DNA from: a beta proteobacterium AAP65
GTDB taxonomy: Bacteria; Pseudomonadota; Gammaproteobacteria; Burkholderiales; Burkholderiaceae_C
Assembly (NCBI GenBank): GCA_001295865.1
Contig: LJHW01000029.1
Span: 32,035 to 96,034 of the forward strand
Length of the DNA stretch: 64,000 nt
Direction: 5' to 3'
Shown in pieces: positions 30,668 through 39,590 of the stretch. Under the pieces are notes generated by a model. The model ran no database searches. It was not told where the DNA came from and saw nothing but the letters and a program-made list of their open reading frames with translations. The stretch's first letter is position 1, and the number at the start of each line of letters is the position of its first letter. The position numbers and the translations under genes are program-made.

Positions 30668-31578
30668 AGCACGGGTTCTGGCGCTTGTTCAGCGCCACGC
30701 TGTTGGGGGTCCTGGGCGGCTGGCCTGCTGCGCAAGCCGCCACCGTGGTGGACGACCGCGGCCGCACCGTGGTGCTGCCGGCCGCGCCGCAGCGGGTGGT
30801 GTCCTTGCTGCCCTCTCTGACCGAGGCCGTGTGCGCGCTGCAGGCCTGCAACCGCCTGGTGGGCACCGACCGCTTCTCGAACTGGCCGGCCAGCGTGCTG
30901 GCCCTGCCCAAGCTGGGTGGGCTGGACGACACGCAGATCGAGCGCCTCGTCGCGCTCAAGCCCGACCTGGTGCTGGCCGCCGGCTCTTCACGCGCCATCG
31001 ACCGCCTGGAAGCCCTGGGCCTGGCCGTGGTGGCGCTGGAGCCCAAGACCCTGCAGGACACCGAGCGGGTGCTCGGCAAGGTGGGCCAGGCCCTGGGCGA
31101 TGCGGCGGCCGGCGCGGCGCTGTGGCAGCGGCTGCAGCAGCGCATGGCGGCCGCCGCGGCACGTGTGCCGGCAGGGCTGCGCGGGCAGAAGGTGTATTTC
31201 GAAGTGGCCTCGGCGCCTTATGCCGCCGGCGAGAGCTCATTCGTCGGTGAGTTGCTCACAAGCCTGGGCATGGGCAATGTGGTGCCGGCGGCGATGGGGC
31301 CTTTTCCCAAGCTCAACCCCGAGTTTGTCGTGCGCGCCCAGCCCGACATCGTGATCGGCACTGCGCGTGCCGTGGCCGAGATGCCGGCGCGGCCGGGCTG
31401 GGGCAGCCTGCGCGCGCTGCACGCCGGCCGGCACTGCGGTTTTGCGAGTGAGCCCTGGGACACACTGGTGCGCCCCGGCCCGCGCCTGGCCGAAGGTGCC
31501 GAGTTGCTGGCCGATTGCCTGGCCGGCCTGGCAGGCAGAACCCCAGCGCCGGTGCCGGCCGGCGCCGCGGCGCGGTGA
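30664..31578 (+). CDS. btuF: Periplasmic cobalamin-binding protein BtuF
   Basis: 304 residues. Signal peptide to about AAQA (residue 25). Helical-backbone metal receptor fold with two lobes: RVVSLLPSLTEAVCALQACNRLVGTDRFSNWPASV, IERLVALKPDLVLAAGSSRA, then a long bridging helix (about 120-170) and FVVRAQPDIVIGTA. The RVVSLLPS.TE...ALG-type start is characteristic of BtuF and relatives. Delivers cobalamin from the periplasm to BtuCD. ATG at 30664 overlaps cobU (ATGA), and its stop overlaps btuC (GTGA). Confidence 0.93.
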   Translation: MKHGFWRLFSATLLGVLGGWPAAQAATVVDDRGRTVVLPAAPQRVVSLLPSLTEAVCALQACNRLVGTDRFSNWPASVLALPKLGGLDDTQIERLVALKPDLVLAAGSSRAIDRLEALGLAVVALEPKTLQDTERVLGKVGQALGDAAAGAALWQRLQQRMAAAAARVPAGLRGQKVYFEVASAPYAAGESSFVGELLTSLGMGNVVPAAMGPFPKLNPEFVVRAQPDIVIGTARAVAEMPARPGWGSLRALHAGRHCGFASEPWDTLVRPGPRLAEGAELLADCLAGLAGRTPAPVPAGAAAR

Positions 31579-32675
31579 ACCTGCCGATGGCTGCACCCCA
31601 GCCCGCCGTGCTGCCGCAGGCCGCGTCCGGACCAGCGCGGCGCGCACCGGCCCGCCTGCTGGCGCTGCTGTTGGCCGCGATGGCGCTGCTGCTGGGTCTG
31701 TGCGGCCTGGCGGCGGGCAGCGAGGGCTGGTCGCTGGCCTGGTGGGGCGGCTGGGCGGGCGGCACCGGCGCCCAGGCGGCGCTGGCGGCGGCTGAATGGG
31801 AGCTGGTGGCCGCCATCCGCGCGCCGCGCACGCTGGGCGCGCTGCTCACGGGCGGGCTGCTGGGCCTGGCCGGCGCCATCGCGCAGGGCTTGTTCCGCAA
31901 CCCCTTGGCCGATCCTTACCTGCTCGGCTCGGCCGCCGGTGCCGGGCTGGGCGTGGTGCTGGTGCTGGCCGCCGGCGGCGCTTTGGGCCACTACATCGGC
32001 CTGGCCACGGCCAGCGGGCTGCTGCGCGTGGGCCTGGTGGGCGCGGCTTTTGCCGGCGCGGTGCTGGGCGTGGCGCTCACGCTGCTGCTGGCGCGCGGCA
32101 CGGCGCGGCCCCTGGTGCTGCTGCTGGCCGGTGTGGTGGTGGGCATCCTGCTGTCGTCGGTGTCGGAGCTGGTGACGCTGGTCTCGCCCGACGCGCTGCG
32201 CGGCAAGCAGATCTTCATGCTCGGCACCACCTCCTTCCTGGGCTGGCAGAGCAGCGTGATGCTCGGGTCGGTGCTGCTGCTGGCTGGTGCGCTGGCCTGG
32301 CGTTTTGCGCGTGCACTGGATGCCCTGGTGCTGGGCGAACACAGCGCCGTCAGCTTGGGCCTGGCGCTGCCGCGGGTGCGCCTGCTGCTGGTGCTGCTGA
32401 TGGCGCTGGCCACCGGCACGGCCGTGGCCCAGGCCGGGCTGGTGGCCTTCGTCGGCCTGGTGGCCCCGCACATCGTGCGCCGGCTGGTGGTGGTGACGCA
32501 CGGCCCGCTGTTGCTGCTGTCGGCCGCGGCCGGCGGTGTGCTGCTGCTGGCCGCCGACGTGGCGGCGCGCAGCGTGATCGCGCCGCAAGAGCTGCCCGTA
32601 GGCGTGCTCACCGCGGTGCTGGGGGGCCTCTACCTGATGGTGCTGCTGCGCCGCCGCCAGCGGGAGGGCCTGTGA
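31575..32675 (+). CDS. btuC: Cobalamin ABC transporter permease BtuC (FecCD family)
   Basis: 366 residues from a GTG at 31575 that overlaps the btuF stop; an ATG at 31587 is the alternative. About ten membrane helices of the FecCD fold. Family motifs include RAPRTLGALLTGGLLGLAGAIAQGLFRNPLADPYLLGSAAGAGLG and, near the C-terminus, AGLVAFVGLVAPHIVRRLV...LLLLSAAAGGVLLLAADVAARS..APQELPVGVLTAVLGG, the coupling-helix and gate region. Inner-membrane channel for cobalamin. The next gene starts within its stop codon (GTGA). Confidence 0.95.
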   Translation: MNLPMAAPQPAVLPQAASGPARRAPARLLALLLAAMALLLGLCGLAAGSEGWSLAWWGGWAGGTGAQAALAAAEWELVAAIRAPRTLGALLTGGLLGLAGAIAQGLFRNPLADPYLLGSAAGAGLGVVLVLAAGGALGHYIGLATASGLLRVGLVGAAFAGAVLGVALTLLLARGTARPLVLLLAGVVVGILLSSVSELVTLVSPDALRGKQIFMLGTTSFLGWQSSVMLGSVLLLAGALAWRFARALDALVLGEHSAVSLGLALPRVRLLLVLLMALATGTAVAQAGLVAFVGLVAPHIVRRLVVVTHGPLLLLSAAAGGVLLLAADVAARSVIAPQELPVGVLTAVLGGLYLMVLLRRRQREGL

Positions 32676-33484
32676 GCGCGCCCACCCCACCGGCCCGCGC
32701 CGGCAGCCCCCACCCGCTGCAGGCCGAGGGCCTGGCGCTGCAGCTGGGCGGCCGCCCTGCGGTCGACGGTGTGTCGCTCACGCTGCAGGCCGGCCAGTGG
32801 GTGGCCGTGGTCGGCCCCAACGGCGCCGGCAAGAGCACGCTGCTGGCCTTGCTGGCCGGCCTGCGCGTGCCCGACGCCGGCCGCGTGTGGCTGCAGGGCC
32901 GCGCGCTGGCCACGATGCCCTTGCGCGAACGTGCGCGGGCGCTGGCCTGGCTGTCGCAGCAGGGCGAGGCCGAAGGCGACATCGCCGCCATCGACGTGGT
33001 GCGCCTGGGCCGCCTGCCGCGCCATGGCCTGCTGGGCGCGCCCGATGCCGCCGACGAGGCCGCCGTGCAGGCCGCGCTGGCCGAAACCGAAACCGCGGCC
33101 TACGCCCAGCGCCGGCTGAACGAGCTGTCGGGCGGTGAGCGCCAGCGGGTGCTGCTGGCGCGGGCCCTGGCCGTGCAGGCGCCGGTGCTGCTGCTGGACG
33201 AACCCACCACCCATCTCGACGCGCCGCACCAGCGCGCGCTTCTGCGCAGCATGGCGGCGCGGGCGCGCGAGGGCGCGGCGGTGGTGGCGGTGCTGCACGA
33301 CCTGACCCTGGCCCTGGCCGCCGACCGTGTGCTGGTGATGGACCGCGGCCGCGTGGTGGCCGACGGCGCCCCGGCCGACCCCGTGCTGCGCGCCGCGCTG
33401 GTGCAGGTCTTCGACCACGCTTTCAGCATCGAGGCCGTGCAGCACGGTGGCCGCGAACGCTGGGCCGTGCTGCCCCATCTTTGA
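32672..33484 (+). CDS. btuD: Cobalamin ABC transporter ATP-binding protein BtuD
   Basis: 270 residues from a GTG at 32672 overlapping the btuC stop; the open frame extends far upstream inside btuC and is ignored. Walker A VVGPNGAGKST (48-56 region), ABC signature LSGGERQR (152-159), Walker B VLLLDEPTTHLD (about 172-183) and the switch His in VLHDL. FepC/BtuD-like subfamily. Powers cobalamin or corrinoid import through BtuC. Followed by cobO after 12 bases. Confidence 0.95.
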   Translation: MSAPTPPARAGSPHPLQAEGLALQLGGRPAVDGVSLTLQAGQWVAVVGPNGAGKSTLLALLAGLRVPDAGRVWLQGRALATMPLRERARALAWLSQQGEAEGDIAAIDVVRLGRLPRHGLLGAPDAADEAAVQAALAETETAAYAQRRLNELSGGERQRVLLARALAVQAPVLLLDEPTTHLDAPHQRALLRSMAARAREGAAVVAVLHDLTLALAADRVLVMDRGRVVADGAPADPVLRAALVQVFDHAFSIEAVQHGGRERWAVLPHL

Positions 33485-33496
33485 GATTCCCGCCCC

Positions 33497-34066
33497 ATGG
33501 ACATCGTCGCCCCGCCCACCGAACGTTCGCCGCTCAAGCCTGAAGGCGAGCGCCGCGGCCTGCTGCTGGTGCACACCGGCCCGGGCAAGGGCAAGAGCAC
33601 GGCGGCCTTCGGGCTGGCGCTGCGTGCGCACGGCCGCGGCAAGGCGGTGAAGATCTACCAGTTCATGAAAGTACCCAGCGCCCGGTTCGGCGAGCACCGC
33701 GTCTTTGAACAGCTAGGCGTGCCCATCGAGGGCCTGGGCGACGGCTTCAGCTGGAAGAGCCGCGATCTGGCGCAGTCGGCCCAGCTCGCACGCGACGGCT
33801 GGGCGCGTGCCGCCGCCACCATCGCCGCGGGCGAACACTTCCTCGTGGTGCTGGACGAGATCATGTACCCGCTGCGTTACGGCTGGCTGCCGCTGGAGCC
33901 GGTGCTGCAGGCGCTGCGCGAACGGCCGCCGCAGGTGCACGTGGTGCTGACCGGCCGCAACGCGCCCGAGGAGTTGATCGCGCTGGCCGACACCGTCACC
34001 GAGATGGCGCTGGTGAAACACCACTACCAGGCCGGCGTGCCGGCGCAGCGGGGCATCGAGGATTGA
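33497..34066 (+). CDS. cobO: Cob(I)yrinic acid a,c-diamide adenosyltransferase (CobA/CobO type)
   Basis: 189 residues. P-loop TGPGKGKST at 27-35, the typical CobO/BtuR variant, then [53 protein letters not shown] and [20 protein letters not shown], ending [15 protein letters not shown], all diagnostic. Transfers the adenosyl group of ATP to Co(I) of corrinoids, for salvage and synthesis. ATG at 33497. The end of the gene overlaps the TTG of cbiB (TTGA). Confidence 0.97.
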   Translation: MDIVAPPTERSPLKPEGERRGLLLVHTGPGKGKSTAAFGLALRAHGRGKAVKIYQFMKVPSARFGEHRVFEQLGVPIEGLGDGFSWKSRDLAQSAQLARDGWARAAATIAAGEHFLVVLDEIMYPLRYGWLPLEPVLQALRERPPQVHVVLTGRNAPEELIALADTVTEMALVKHHYQAGVPAQRGIED

Positions 34067-35067
34067 GCGAGGCGCTGAGCGCAGCCATGGCCGCGGCGAG
34101 CACCGCCACCGGCGCGCCCGGCCCGCTGCTGGCCGCCGCGCTGGCCCTGGCCTGGGCCGGCGACGCGGTCTTCGGCGAGCCGCGCAACGCGCTGCACCCG
34201 GTGGCCTGGCTGGGCCGCGCGCTGGGCCCGCTGGGGCGTGCGCTGCTGCGCCTGCCGCCCGCCGCGGCCTTCATCGGCGGCGCGCTGGCCTGGTGCACGC
34301 TGGCGCTGTTGTGCGGCGCGGCGGCGTGGGCCTGGCAGAACGCTGCCCTGGCGGCGCCGGCCTGGGCCGCGGTCTTGCTGCTGGCGCTGGCGCTCAAGCC
34401 GATGTTCGCCTGGCGCATGTTGCGTGACGAGGTGCAGGCCGTGGAGGCGGCGCTGGCGGGCGGTGGCGCCGCCGGTGCCGAGAGCCTGGCCGCGGCGCGC
34501 ACGCAGCTGGCGCGGCTGGTCAGCCGCGACGTCAGCGCGCTGGGCCCGGCCGAGCTGCGCGAGGCGGCGCTGGAGACCTTGTCGGAGAACCTCAACGACA
34601 GCGTCGTGGCGCCGCTCTTCTGGGCCGTTCTGGCCGGCTTGCCGGGCGCGGTGGTCTACCGCCTGGCCAACACCGCCGACGCGATGTGGGGCTACCGCGG
34701 CCGCTGGGAATGGGCCGGCAAGTGGGCGGCGCGGGCCGACGACCTGCTCTCTTGGCTGCCCGCGCGTTTGACAGGCCTGGCCCTGGCCGCGCCGCGCCTG
34801 TGGCCGGCCTTGCCAGTGCAAGCGCGCCTGACGCCATCGCCCAACGGCGGCTGGCCGATGGGCGCGCTGGCGCTGCAGCTGGGTGTGCAACTGCGCAAGC
34901 CGGGTGTCTACGTGCTCAACGCCGGCGCGCCCACGCCAGGGGCCGCAGCTTTCGCGGCCGGGCTGCGGCGCTGCACGGCCGTGGCCTGGGGCGCAGCCGC
35001 GCTGGCGGTGCTGGGGCTGGCCGCGGCGCCTGGGGCAGGCGTGGCGGGCTGGAGCCTGGCGTGGTGA
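34063..35067 (+). CDS. cbiB: Adenosylcobinamide-phosphate synthase CbiB (CobD of Pseudomonas nomenclature)
   Basis: 334 residues from a TTG at 34063 that overlaps the cobO stop; the ATG at 34087 is a plausible alternative start. An inner-membrane protein with four to five helices and motifs [79 protein letters not shown] and the C-terminal [10 protein letters not shown]. It attaches aminopropanol (or its phosphate) to adenosylcobyric acid. The aminopropanol phosphate would be supplied by the following gene. The neighbour's GTG overlaps its stop (GTGA). Confidence 0.95.
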   Translation: MSEALSAAMAAASTATGAPGPLLAAALALAWAGDAVFGEPRNALHPVAWLGRALGPLGRALLRLPPAAAFIGGALAWCTLALLCGAAAWAWQNAALAAPAWAAVLLLALALKPMFAWRMLRDEVQAVEAALAGGGAAGAESLAAARTQLARLVSRDVSALGPAELREAALETLSENLNDSVVAPLFWAVLAGLPGAVVYRLANTADAMWGYRGRWEWAGKWAARADDLLSWLPARLTGLALAAPRLWPALPVQARLTPSPNGGWPMGALALQLGVQLRKPGVYVLNAGAPTPGAAAFAAGLRRCTAVAWGAAALAVLGLAAAPGAGVAGWSLAW

Positions 35068-36134
35068 ACGCGCCCATGCACGGCGGCCCCGGCCCGCAGG
35101 GCGCGCTGCCGCACGACTTCAGCACCAACGCCAACGCCGCCGGCCCGGGGCCTGAGGCGCTGGCCGCGGTGCAGGCGGCCGATGCCACGCGCTACCCCGA
35201 CGCCAGCTACCAGGTGCTGCGTGAGGCCCTGGCCGCGCGGCACGGCGTGGCGCCGGCGCGTGTGCTGCTGGCGGCCAGCGCGAGCGAGTTCATCCAGCGT
35301 GTCACTGCCGTCAGCGCGCGCCTGGCTCCGGGCCCGGTGGCGCTGCCGGCCCAGGCTTATGGCGATTACGCCCGCGCCGCGCGGGCCCACGGCCGCGGCC
35401 TGCTGGCGGCCGACGATCCGCGCGCCACGCTGCGCTGGCGCGCCGACCCCGGCAGCCCGCTGGGCCAGGACGACACGCCACCGCTGCCACGGTCGGCCGG
35501 CGATGCACGGGTTGGCGCCACCGTGCTGGACGCCGTCTACGCGCCTTTGCGCCTGAGTGGCGTGAGCCCCTGGGACGCCGCCGCCCGCGACCGCGTCTTC
35601 GTGCTGCACAGCCCGAACAAGGCGCTGGGCCTGTGCGGCGTGCGTGGCGCCTACGCCATCGCGCCCGCCGGCGCCCTGGGCGCACGCTGGGCCCAGGCGC
35701 TGCAGGCGGCCACACCCTCTTGGCCCTTGGGCGCGCACGCCGTGGCCTTGCTGCAGGCCTGGTGCCAGCCCGCCACCCAGGCCTGGCTGCAAGCCAGCCT
35801 GCCCACGCTGCGCGCGTGGAAACAAGCGCAGACGCGTGCGCTGCAGGCCGCCGGCTGCGAGCTGCAGCCCAGCCACACGCCGTTTTTCTGCCTGCGCCCG
35901 CCACGGCCCTGGCGCCCCGAGATCGGCGCGCGCCACGGCGTGCAGCTGCGCGACGCCAGCAGCTTCGGCCTGCCCGGCTGGTGGCGCGTGAACACGCTGC
36001 CGCCGCAGAGCCAGGCCAGGCTGCTGCAGGCGCTGGCCGATCACGCGGATGTTCATGTTGACGCTCACGCTGACGCGCAAGCCGACGATCCCATGGCGGG
36101 CCCCGCACCGCCCCTCACCCAGGACCAGCCATGA
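35064..36134 (+). CDS. cobD: Threonine-phosphate decarboxylase, class I/II aminotransferase fold (CobD/CobC)
   Basis: 356 residues from a GTG at 35064 overlapping the cbiB stop; ATG at 35076 is the alternative. PLP aminotransferase fold: DFSTNANAAGPGPEALAAV (start), TRYPDASYQVLREALA, the PLP lysine in LHSPNKALGLCGVRGAY and R..NTLP near the end. In the Salmonella nomenclature CobD makes (R)-1-amino-2-propanol O-phosphate from L-threonine phosphate; Pseudomonas workers call the homologue CobC. The C-terminus has an Asp/His/Ala tail (DVHVDAHADAQADD) not needed for the fold. Stop overlaps cobQ (ATGA). Confidence 0.9.
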   Translation: MNAPMHGGPGPQGALPHDFSTNANAAGPGPEALAAVQAADATRYPDASYQVLREALAARHGVAPARVLLAASASEFIQRVTAVSARLAPGPVALPAQAYGDYARAARAHGRGLLAADDPRATLRWRADPGSPLGQDDTPPLPRSAGDARVGATVLDAVYAPLRLSGVSPWDAAARDRVFVLHSPNKALGLCGVRGAYAIAPAGALGARWAQALQAATPSWPLGAHAVALLQAWCQPATQAWLQASLPTLRAWKQAQTRALQAAGCELQPSHTPFFCLRPPRPWRPEIGARHGVQLRDASSFGLPGWWRVNTLPPQSQARLLQALADHADVHVDAHADAQADDPMAGPAPPLTQDQP

Positions 36135-37642
36135 CCCGCACCCTCATCGTCTGGGGCACCACCAGCGGTGCCGGCAAAAGCTGGCTGGCCACCGCGCTGT
36201 GCCGCGTGGCCGCGCGCCGTGGCGTGAACGTGGCGCCCTTCAAGGCGCAGAACATGAGCAACAACGCCCGGGTGGTGGCCTGCGGGGCGCCGGGCGCGGG
36301 CCACAGCCCGGAAGAGGGGCCTGGCCTGGGCGAGATCGGCTCGGCGCAGTACTTCCAGGCCGCGGCCGCGCGCGTGGTGCCGCACACCGACATGAACCCG
36401 GTGCTGCTCAAGCCCGAAGCCGACACCGCCAGCCAGGTGGTGCTGCACGGCCGCGCACGCGCCGACTTGAAGAGCCTGCCCTGGCGCGAGCGCAGCGCGC
36501 TGCTGGCCGTGGAAGCGCAGCGCGGTTTCGACCGCCTGGCCGCGCGGCACGAGCTCATCGTGGTGGAAGGCGCCGGCTCGCCGGCCGAGATCAACCTGGC
36601 GCCGCAGGACTACGTGAACCTCGGCACCGCGCGATGGGCCGCAGCCGCCGGGCCCACGGCCGCGCTGCTGGTCAGCGACATCGACCGCGGCGGCAGCTTC
36701 GCGCACTGCTATGGCACCTGGGCGCTGCTGCCCGACGATGTGCGGCCGCTGCTGCAGGGTTTTGTCTTCAACCGCTTCCGCGGGGATGCCGGCCTGCTGG
36801 CCCCCGGCCCGCAGCAGCTGCAGGCGCTGACCGGCGTGCCCCTGGCCGGCGTGCTGCCGCTGCGGCGCGGCCACGGCCTGCCCGAAGAAGACGGCCTGCT
36901 GCACCCCGACGAAGCCAGCGGCGCCGCGGCCGCCACGCCCGTGCGCCTGCGGGTGGCGGTGATCGCGCCGCCGCACATCAGCAACCTCGACGAGTTCCTG
37001 CCGCTGGCCCAGGTGCCAGGGCTGCGCCTGCGCTGGGCGCGCACGCCGGCCGAAGCCGAGGGTGCCGACTGGCTGGTGCTGCCCGGCAGCAAGCAGGCCA
37101 GCGGCGACCTCGCCTGGCTGCGCGCGCAAGGCCTGGACCACACCGTGCGCGCCCACGCCGCTGCCGGCCGTCCGGTGCTGGGCGTGTGCGGCGGCCTGCA
37201 GTTGCTGGGCCTGAGCCTGCACGACCCCGAAGGCCACGACGGCCAGCCCGTGCAGCACCTGCCCGGCCTGGGCCTGCTGCCGCTGCACACCCACTTCGGG
37301 CCGCACAAACGCCTGCGCGCCGCGCCCGTGTGTTTCACCGAGGTGCAAGGCCCCTGGGGCGCGCTGGCGGGTGTGCAGGCGCAGGCTTATGAAATCCGCT
37401 GCGGCCAGACGCGCGCCGAGGCCGGCAGCGCCGTGCTGCACGACGTGCAAGGCCAGGCCATAGGCTGGCAGCAGGGTTCGGTGCTGGGCGTCTACGCCCA
37501 CGGCCTCTTCGAGCAAAGCGCGGTGCTGCGCGCGCTCTTCGGCGCCGAGGTGCCGACGCTGAACCAGGCCTGCGACACCGTGGCCGACCTGGTGGAAGAA
37601 CACCTCGATGCCGCTTTGCTGCGGCGCCTGATCGGACGCTGA
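36131..37642 (+). CDS. cobQ: Cobyric acid synthase
   Basis: 503 residues. An amidotransferase that amidates four side chains of adenosylcobyrinic acid a,c-diamide using glutamine and ATP. The N-terminal BioD-like ATPase (IVWGTTSGAGKSWLATALCR, with APFKAQNMSNNARV, DMNPVLLKPEAD, VVEGAGSPAEINL) is followed by a C-terminal CobB/CobQ-type glutaminase with LPGSKQ and the nucleophile Cys in GVCGGLQLLG, and AHGLFE. ATG at 36131. Because amidation happens before the steps encoded by cbiB and cobU, its presence suggests capacity for more than cobinamide salvage, yet no ring-building genes are in the window. Confidence 0.97.
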   Translation: MTRTLIVWGTTSGAGKSWLATALCRVAARRGVNVAPFKAQNMSNNARVVACGAPGAGHSPEEGPGLGEIGSAQYFQAAAARVVPHTDMNPVLLKPEADTASQVVLHGRARADLKSLPWRERSALLAVEAQRGFDRLAARHELIVVEGAGSPAEINLAPQDYVNLGTARWAAAAGPTAALLVSDIDRGGSFAHCYGTWALLPDDVRPLLQGFVFNRFRGDAGLLAPGPQQLQALTGVPLAGVLPLRRGHGLPEEDGLLHPDEASGAAAATPVRLRVAVIAPPHISNLDEFLPLAQVPGLRLRWARTPAEAEGADWLVLPGSKQASGDLAWLRAQGLDHTVRAHAAAGRPVLGVCGGLQLLGLSLHDPEGHDGQPVQHLPGLGLLPLHTHFGPHKRLRAAPVCFTEVQGPWGALAGVQAQAYEIRCGQTRAEAGSAVLHDVQGQAIGWQQGSVLGVYAHGLFEQSAVLRALFGAEVPTLNQACDTVADLVEEHLDAALLRRLIGR

Positions 37643-37645
37643 ACC

Positions 37646-38464
37646 ATGACTGTCTCCACCGGCCCGCAGCGCATCGTCTGCCTCACCGAAGAAACCACCG
37701 AGTGGCTCTACCTGCTGGGCGAAGAACAGCGCATCGTCGGCATCAGCGGCTACACCGTGCGGCCGCGGCGCGCGCGCCAGGAGAAGCCCCGTGTCAGCGC
37801 TTTTCTCGACGGCAAGATCGACCAGATCGTGGCGCTGCAGCCCGATCTGGTGATCGGTTTTTCAGACATGCAGGCCGCGCTGGCCGACAAGCTCATCCGC
37901 GCCGGCCTGAGTGTCTTCATCACCAACCAGCGCAGCGTGGCCGAGATCTACGCCACGCTGCGCCTGGTGGCCGGCCTGGTGGGCGCCTCAGACCGGGCCG
38001 AAGCCTGGATCGCGGCCAACCAGGCCGAACACGCCCGCATCGCGGCGGTGGCGGCCACCTGGCCGCGCCGGCCGCGTGTTTACTTCGAAGAATGGGACGA
38101 ACCGATGATCAGTGCGATCCAGTGGGTGTCGGAACTGCTGGCCACCGCCGGCGGCGACGACATCTTTCCTGAACTGGCCACGCAGAGCCTGGGCAAACAC
38201 CGCGTGGTGGCCGATGCCGACGAGCCGGCGCGCCGTGCGCCCGAGGTGATCATCGGCTCGTGGTGCGGCAAGAAGTTCCGCGCCGAGAAAGTGGCTGCGC
38301 GGCCCGGCTGGGCCGCGGTGCCGGCGGTGCAGAACAGACGGCTGCACGAGATCAAGAGCTGCGACATCCTGCAGCCCGGCCCCGCGGCTTTGACCGACGG
38401 GCTGGCGCAGCTGCACGCGCACTGCGCAGCCTGGGCAGCCCAGGCCTCGGGGGTGGCCGGATGA
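37646..38464 (+). CDS. BtuF-like cobalamin-binding protein without signal peptide
   Basis: 272 residues. It has the same two-lobed helical-backbone fold as BtuF (RIVCLTEETTEWLYLLGEEQRIVGIS, IDQIVALQPDLVIGFSDMQAALADKLIRAGLSVFITNQRSVAEIY, FEEWDEPMISAIQWVSELLATAGGDDIFPEL) but starts MTVSTGPQR with no signal peptide, so it should remain in the cytosol. It sits between cobQ and cobT, not next to the transporter genes, which already have btuF. Possible roles are corrinoid carrier or chaperone, or a leaderless periplasmic protein; these are inference. ATG at 37646, three bases after cobQ; stop overlaps the cobT start (ATGA). Confidence 0.88.
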   Translation: MTVSTGPQRIVCLTEETTEWLYLLGEEQRIVGISGYTVRPRRARQEKPRVSAFLDGKIDQIVALQPDLVIGFSDMQAALADKLIRAGLSVFITNQRSVAEIYATLRLVAGLVGASDRAEAWIAANQAEHARIAAVAATWPRRPRVYFEEWDEPMISAIQWVSELLATAGGDDIFPELATQSLGKHRVVADADEPARRAPEVIIGSWCGKKFRAEKVAARPGWAAVPAVQNRRLHEIKSCDILQPGPAALTDGLAQLHAHCAAWAAQASGVAG

Positions 38465-39534
38465 ACGAGGCGCACTTCCAGGCCCCAAGCATCACCACGG
38501 TGCACGACGAAGCGCTGGCCGCGCGCGTGTGCGCCCGGCTCGACCAGCTCACCAAACCCCAGGGCGCGCTGGGCCGGCTGGAGGCGCTGGCGCTGCAGGT
38601 GGCGCTGGTGCAAGGCCACACCCACCCGCGTTTTGAAGCGCCGCAGCTGCTGGTGTTCGCCGCCGACCACGGCATTGCGGCGCAGGGCGTGTCCGCCTAC
38701 CCGGCCGAAGTGACGGCGCAGATGGTGCTGAACATGCTGGCCGGCGGCGCGGCCGTCTCGGTGCTGGCGCGCCAGCACGGCCTGGCGCTGACGGTGGTGG
38801 ATTGCGGCGTGGCGCAAGACTTCACGCCCCAGCCCGGCCTGCACATCGCCAAGGTCTGCCGCGGCACGGCCGACAGCACGCTGGGCCCGGCGCTCAGCGC
38901 CGAGCAGTGTGTGGCGGCGCTGCAGAACGGGCAGGCGCTGGTGCGCGGCCTGCCCGGCAACGTGCTGCTGCTGGGCGAGATGGGTATCGCCAACACCTCG
39001 GCCGCGGCGCTGCTGATGTGCCGCCTGACCGGCCTGCCACTGCCCGACTGCGTGGGCCGCGGCACCGGGCTGGACGATGCCGGCCTGGCGCGCAAGACCG
39101 CGGTGCTGCAGCGCGCCTTGCAGCGCCACGTGCACGTGAGCCTGGCGCAGCAGGGCGCGCTGGCCGTGCTGGGCGCCGTGGGCGGCGCCGAGATCGCCAC
39201 CATGGCCGGCGCCGTGCTGCAGGCCGCGCACGAACGCCGCGTGGTGGTGGTGGACGGTTTCATCACCACCGCTGCCGTGGCCGTGGCCGCCGCTCTGGCC
39301 AGCCGGCAAGGCCCTGCGCTGTTGCAGCACTGCGTGTTTGCACACGGCTCGGCCGAAGCCGGGCACGGGCGCTGGCTGCGCTGCCTGGGCGCGCGCCCCG
39401 TGCTCGACCTGGGCCTGCGCCTGGGCGAAGGCTCGGGCGCGGCACTGGCCTGGCCGCTGCTGGTTTCGGCGCTGCAGCTGCTGGACCAGATGGCCAGCTT
39501 CGACAGCGCGGGCGTTGCGCGGCGCGGCTGCTGA
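38461..39534 (+). CDS. cobT: Nicotinate-nucleotide--dimethylbenzimidazole phosphoribosyltransferase
   Basis: 357 residues from the ATG at 38461. Converts dimethylbenzimidazole and nicotinate mononucleotide to alpha-ribazole phosphate for the lower axial ligand. Motifs include LTKPQGALGRLEALALQ at the start, VFAADHGIAAQGVSAYPAEVTAQMVLN, GEMGIANTSAAAL, CVGRGTGLDD and VVDGFITTAAVAVA ending AHGSAEAGH. Full family length. Overlaps the previous gene by four bases. The DMB-forming enzyme (BluB) was not found in the window. Confidence 0.97.
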   Translation: MNEAHFQAPSITTVHDEALAARVCARLDQLTKPQGALGRLEALALQVALVQGHTHPRFEAPQLLVFAADHGIAAQGVSAYPAEVTAQMVLNMLAGGAAVSVLARQHGLALTVVDCGVAQDFTPQPGLHIAKVCRGTADSTLGPALSAEQCVAALQNGQALVRGLPGNVLLLGEMGIANTSAAALLMCRLTGLPLPDCVGRGTGLDDAGLARKTAVLQRALQRHVHVSLAQQGALAVLGAVGGAEIATMAGAVLQAAHERRVVVVDGFITTAAVAVAAALASRQGPALLQHCVFAHGSAEAGHGRWLRCLGARPVLDLGLRLGEGSGAALAWPLLVSALQLLDQMASFDSAGVARRGC

Positions 39535-39590
39535 AGGGCCGGCCCGCCCGCCGCACAGCGACAACCAGCCCAGCCAGGCAAGATCCCGCC

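Noticed and set aside
28180..30735. An 851-codon open frame on the minus strand opposite btuB and cobU
   Set aside because: It mirrors the high-GC coding frame of btuB, its protein is low-complexity His/Ala/Gly/Arg text without any domain, and the sense gene is unambiguous.
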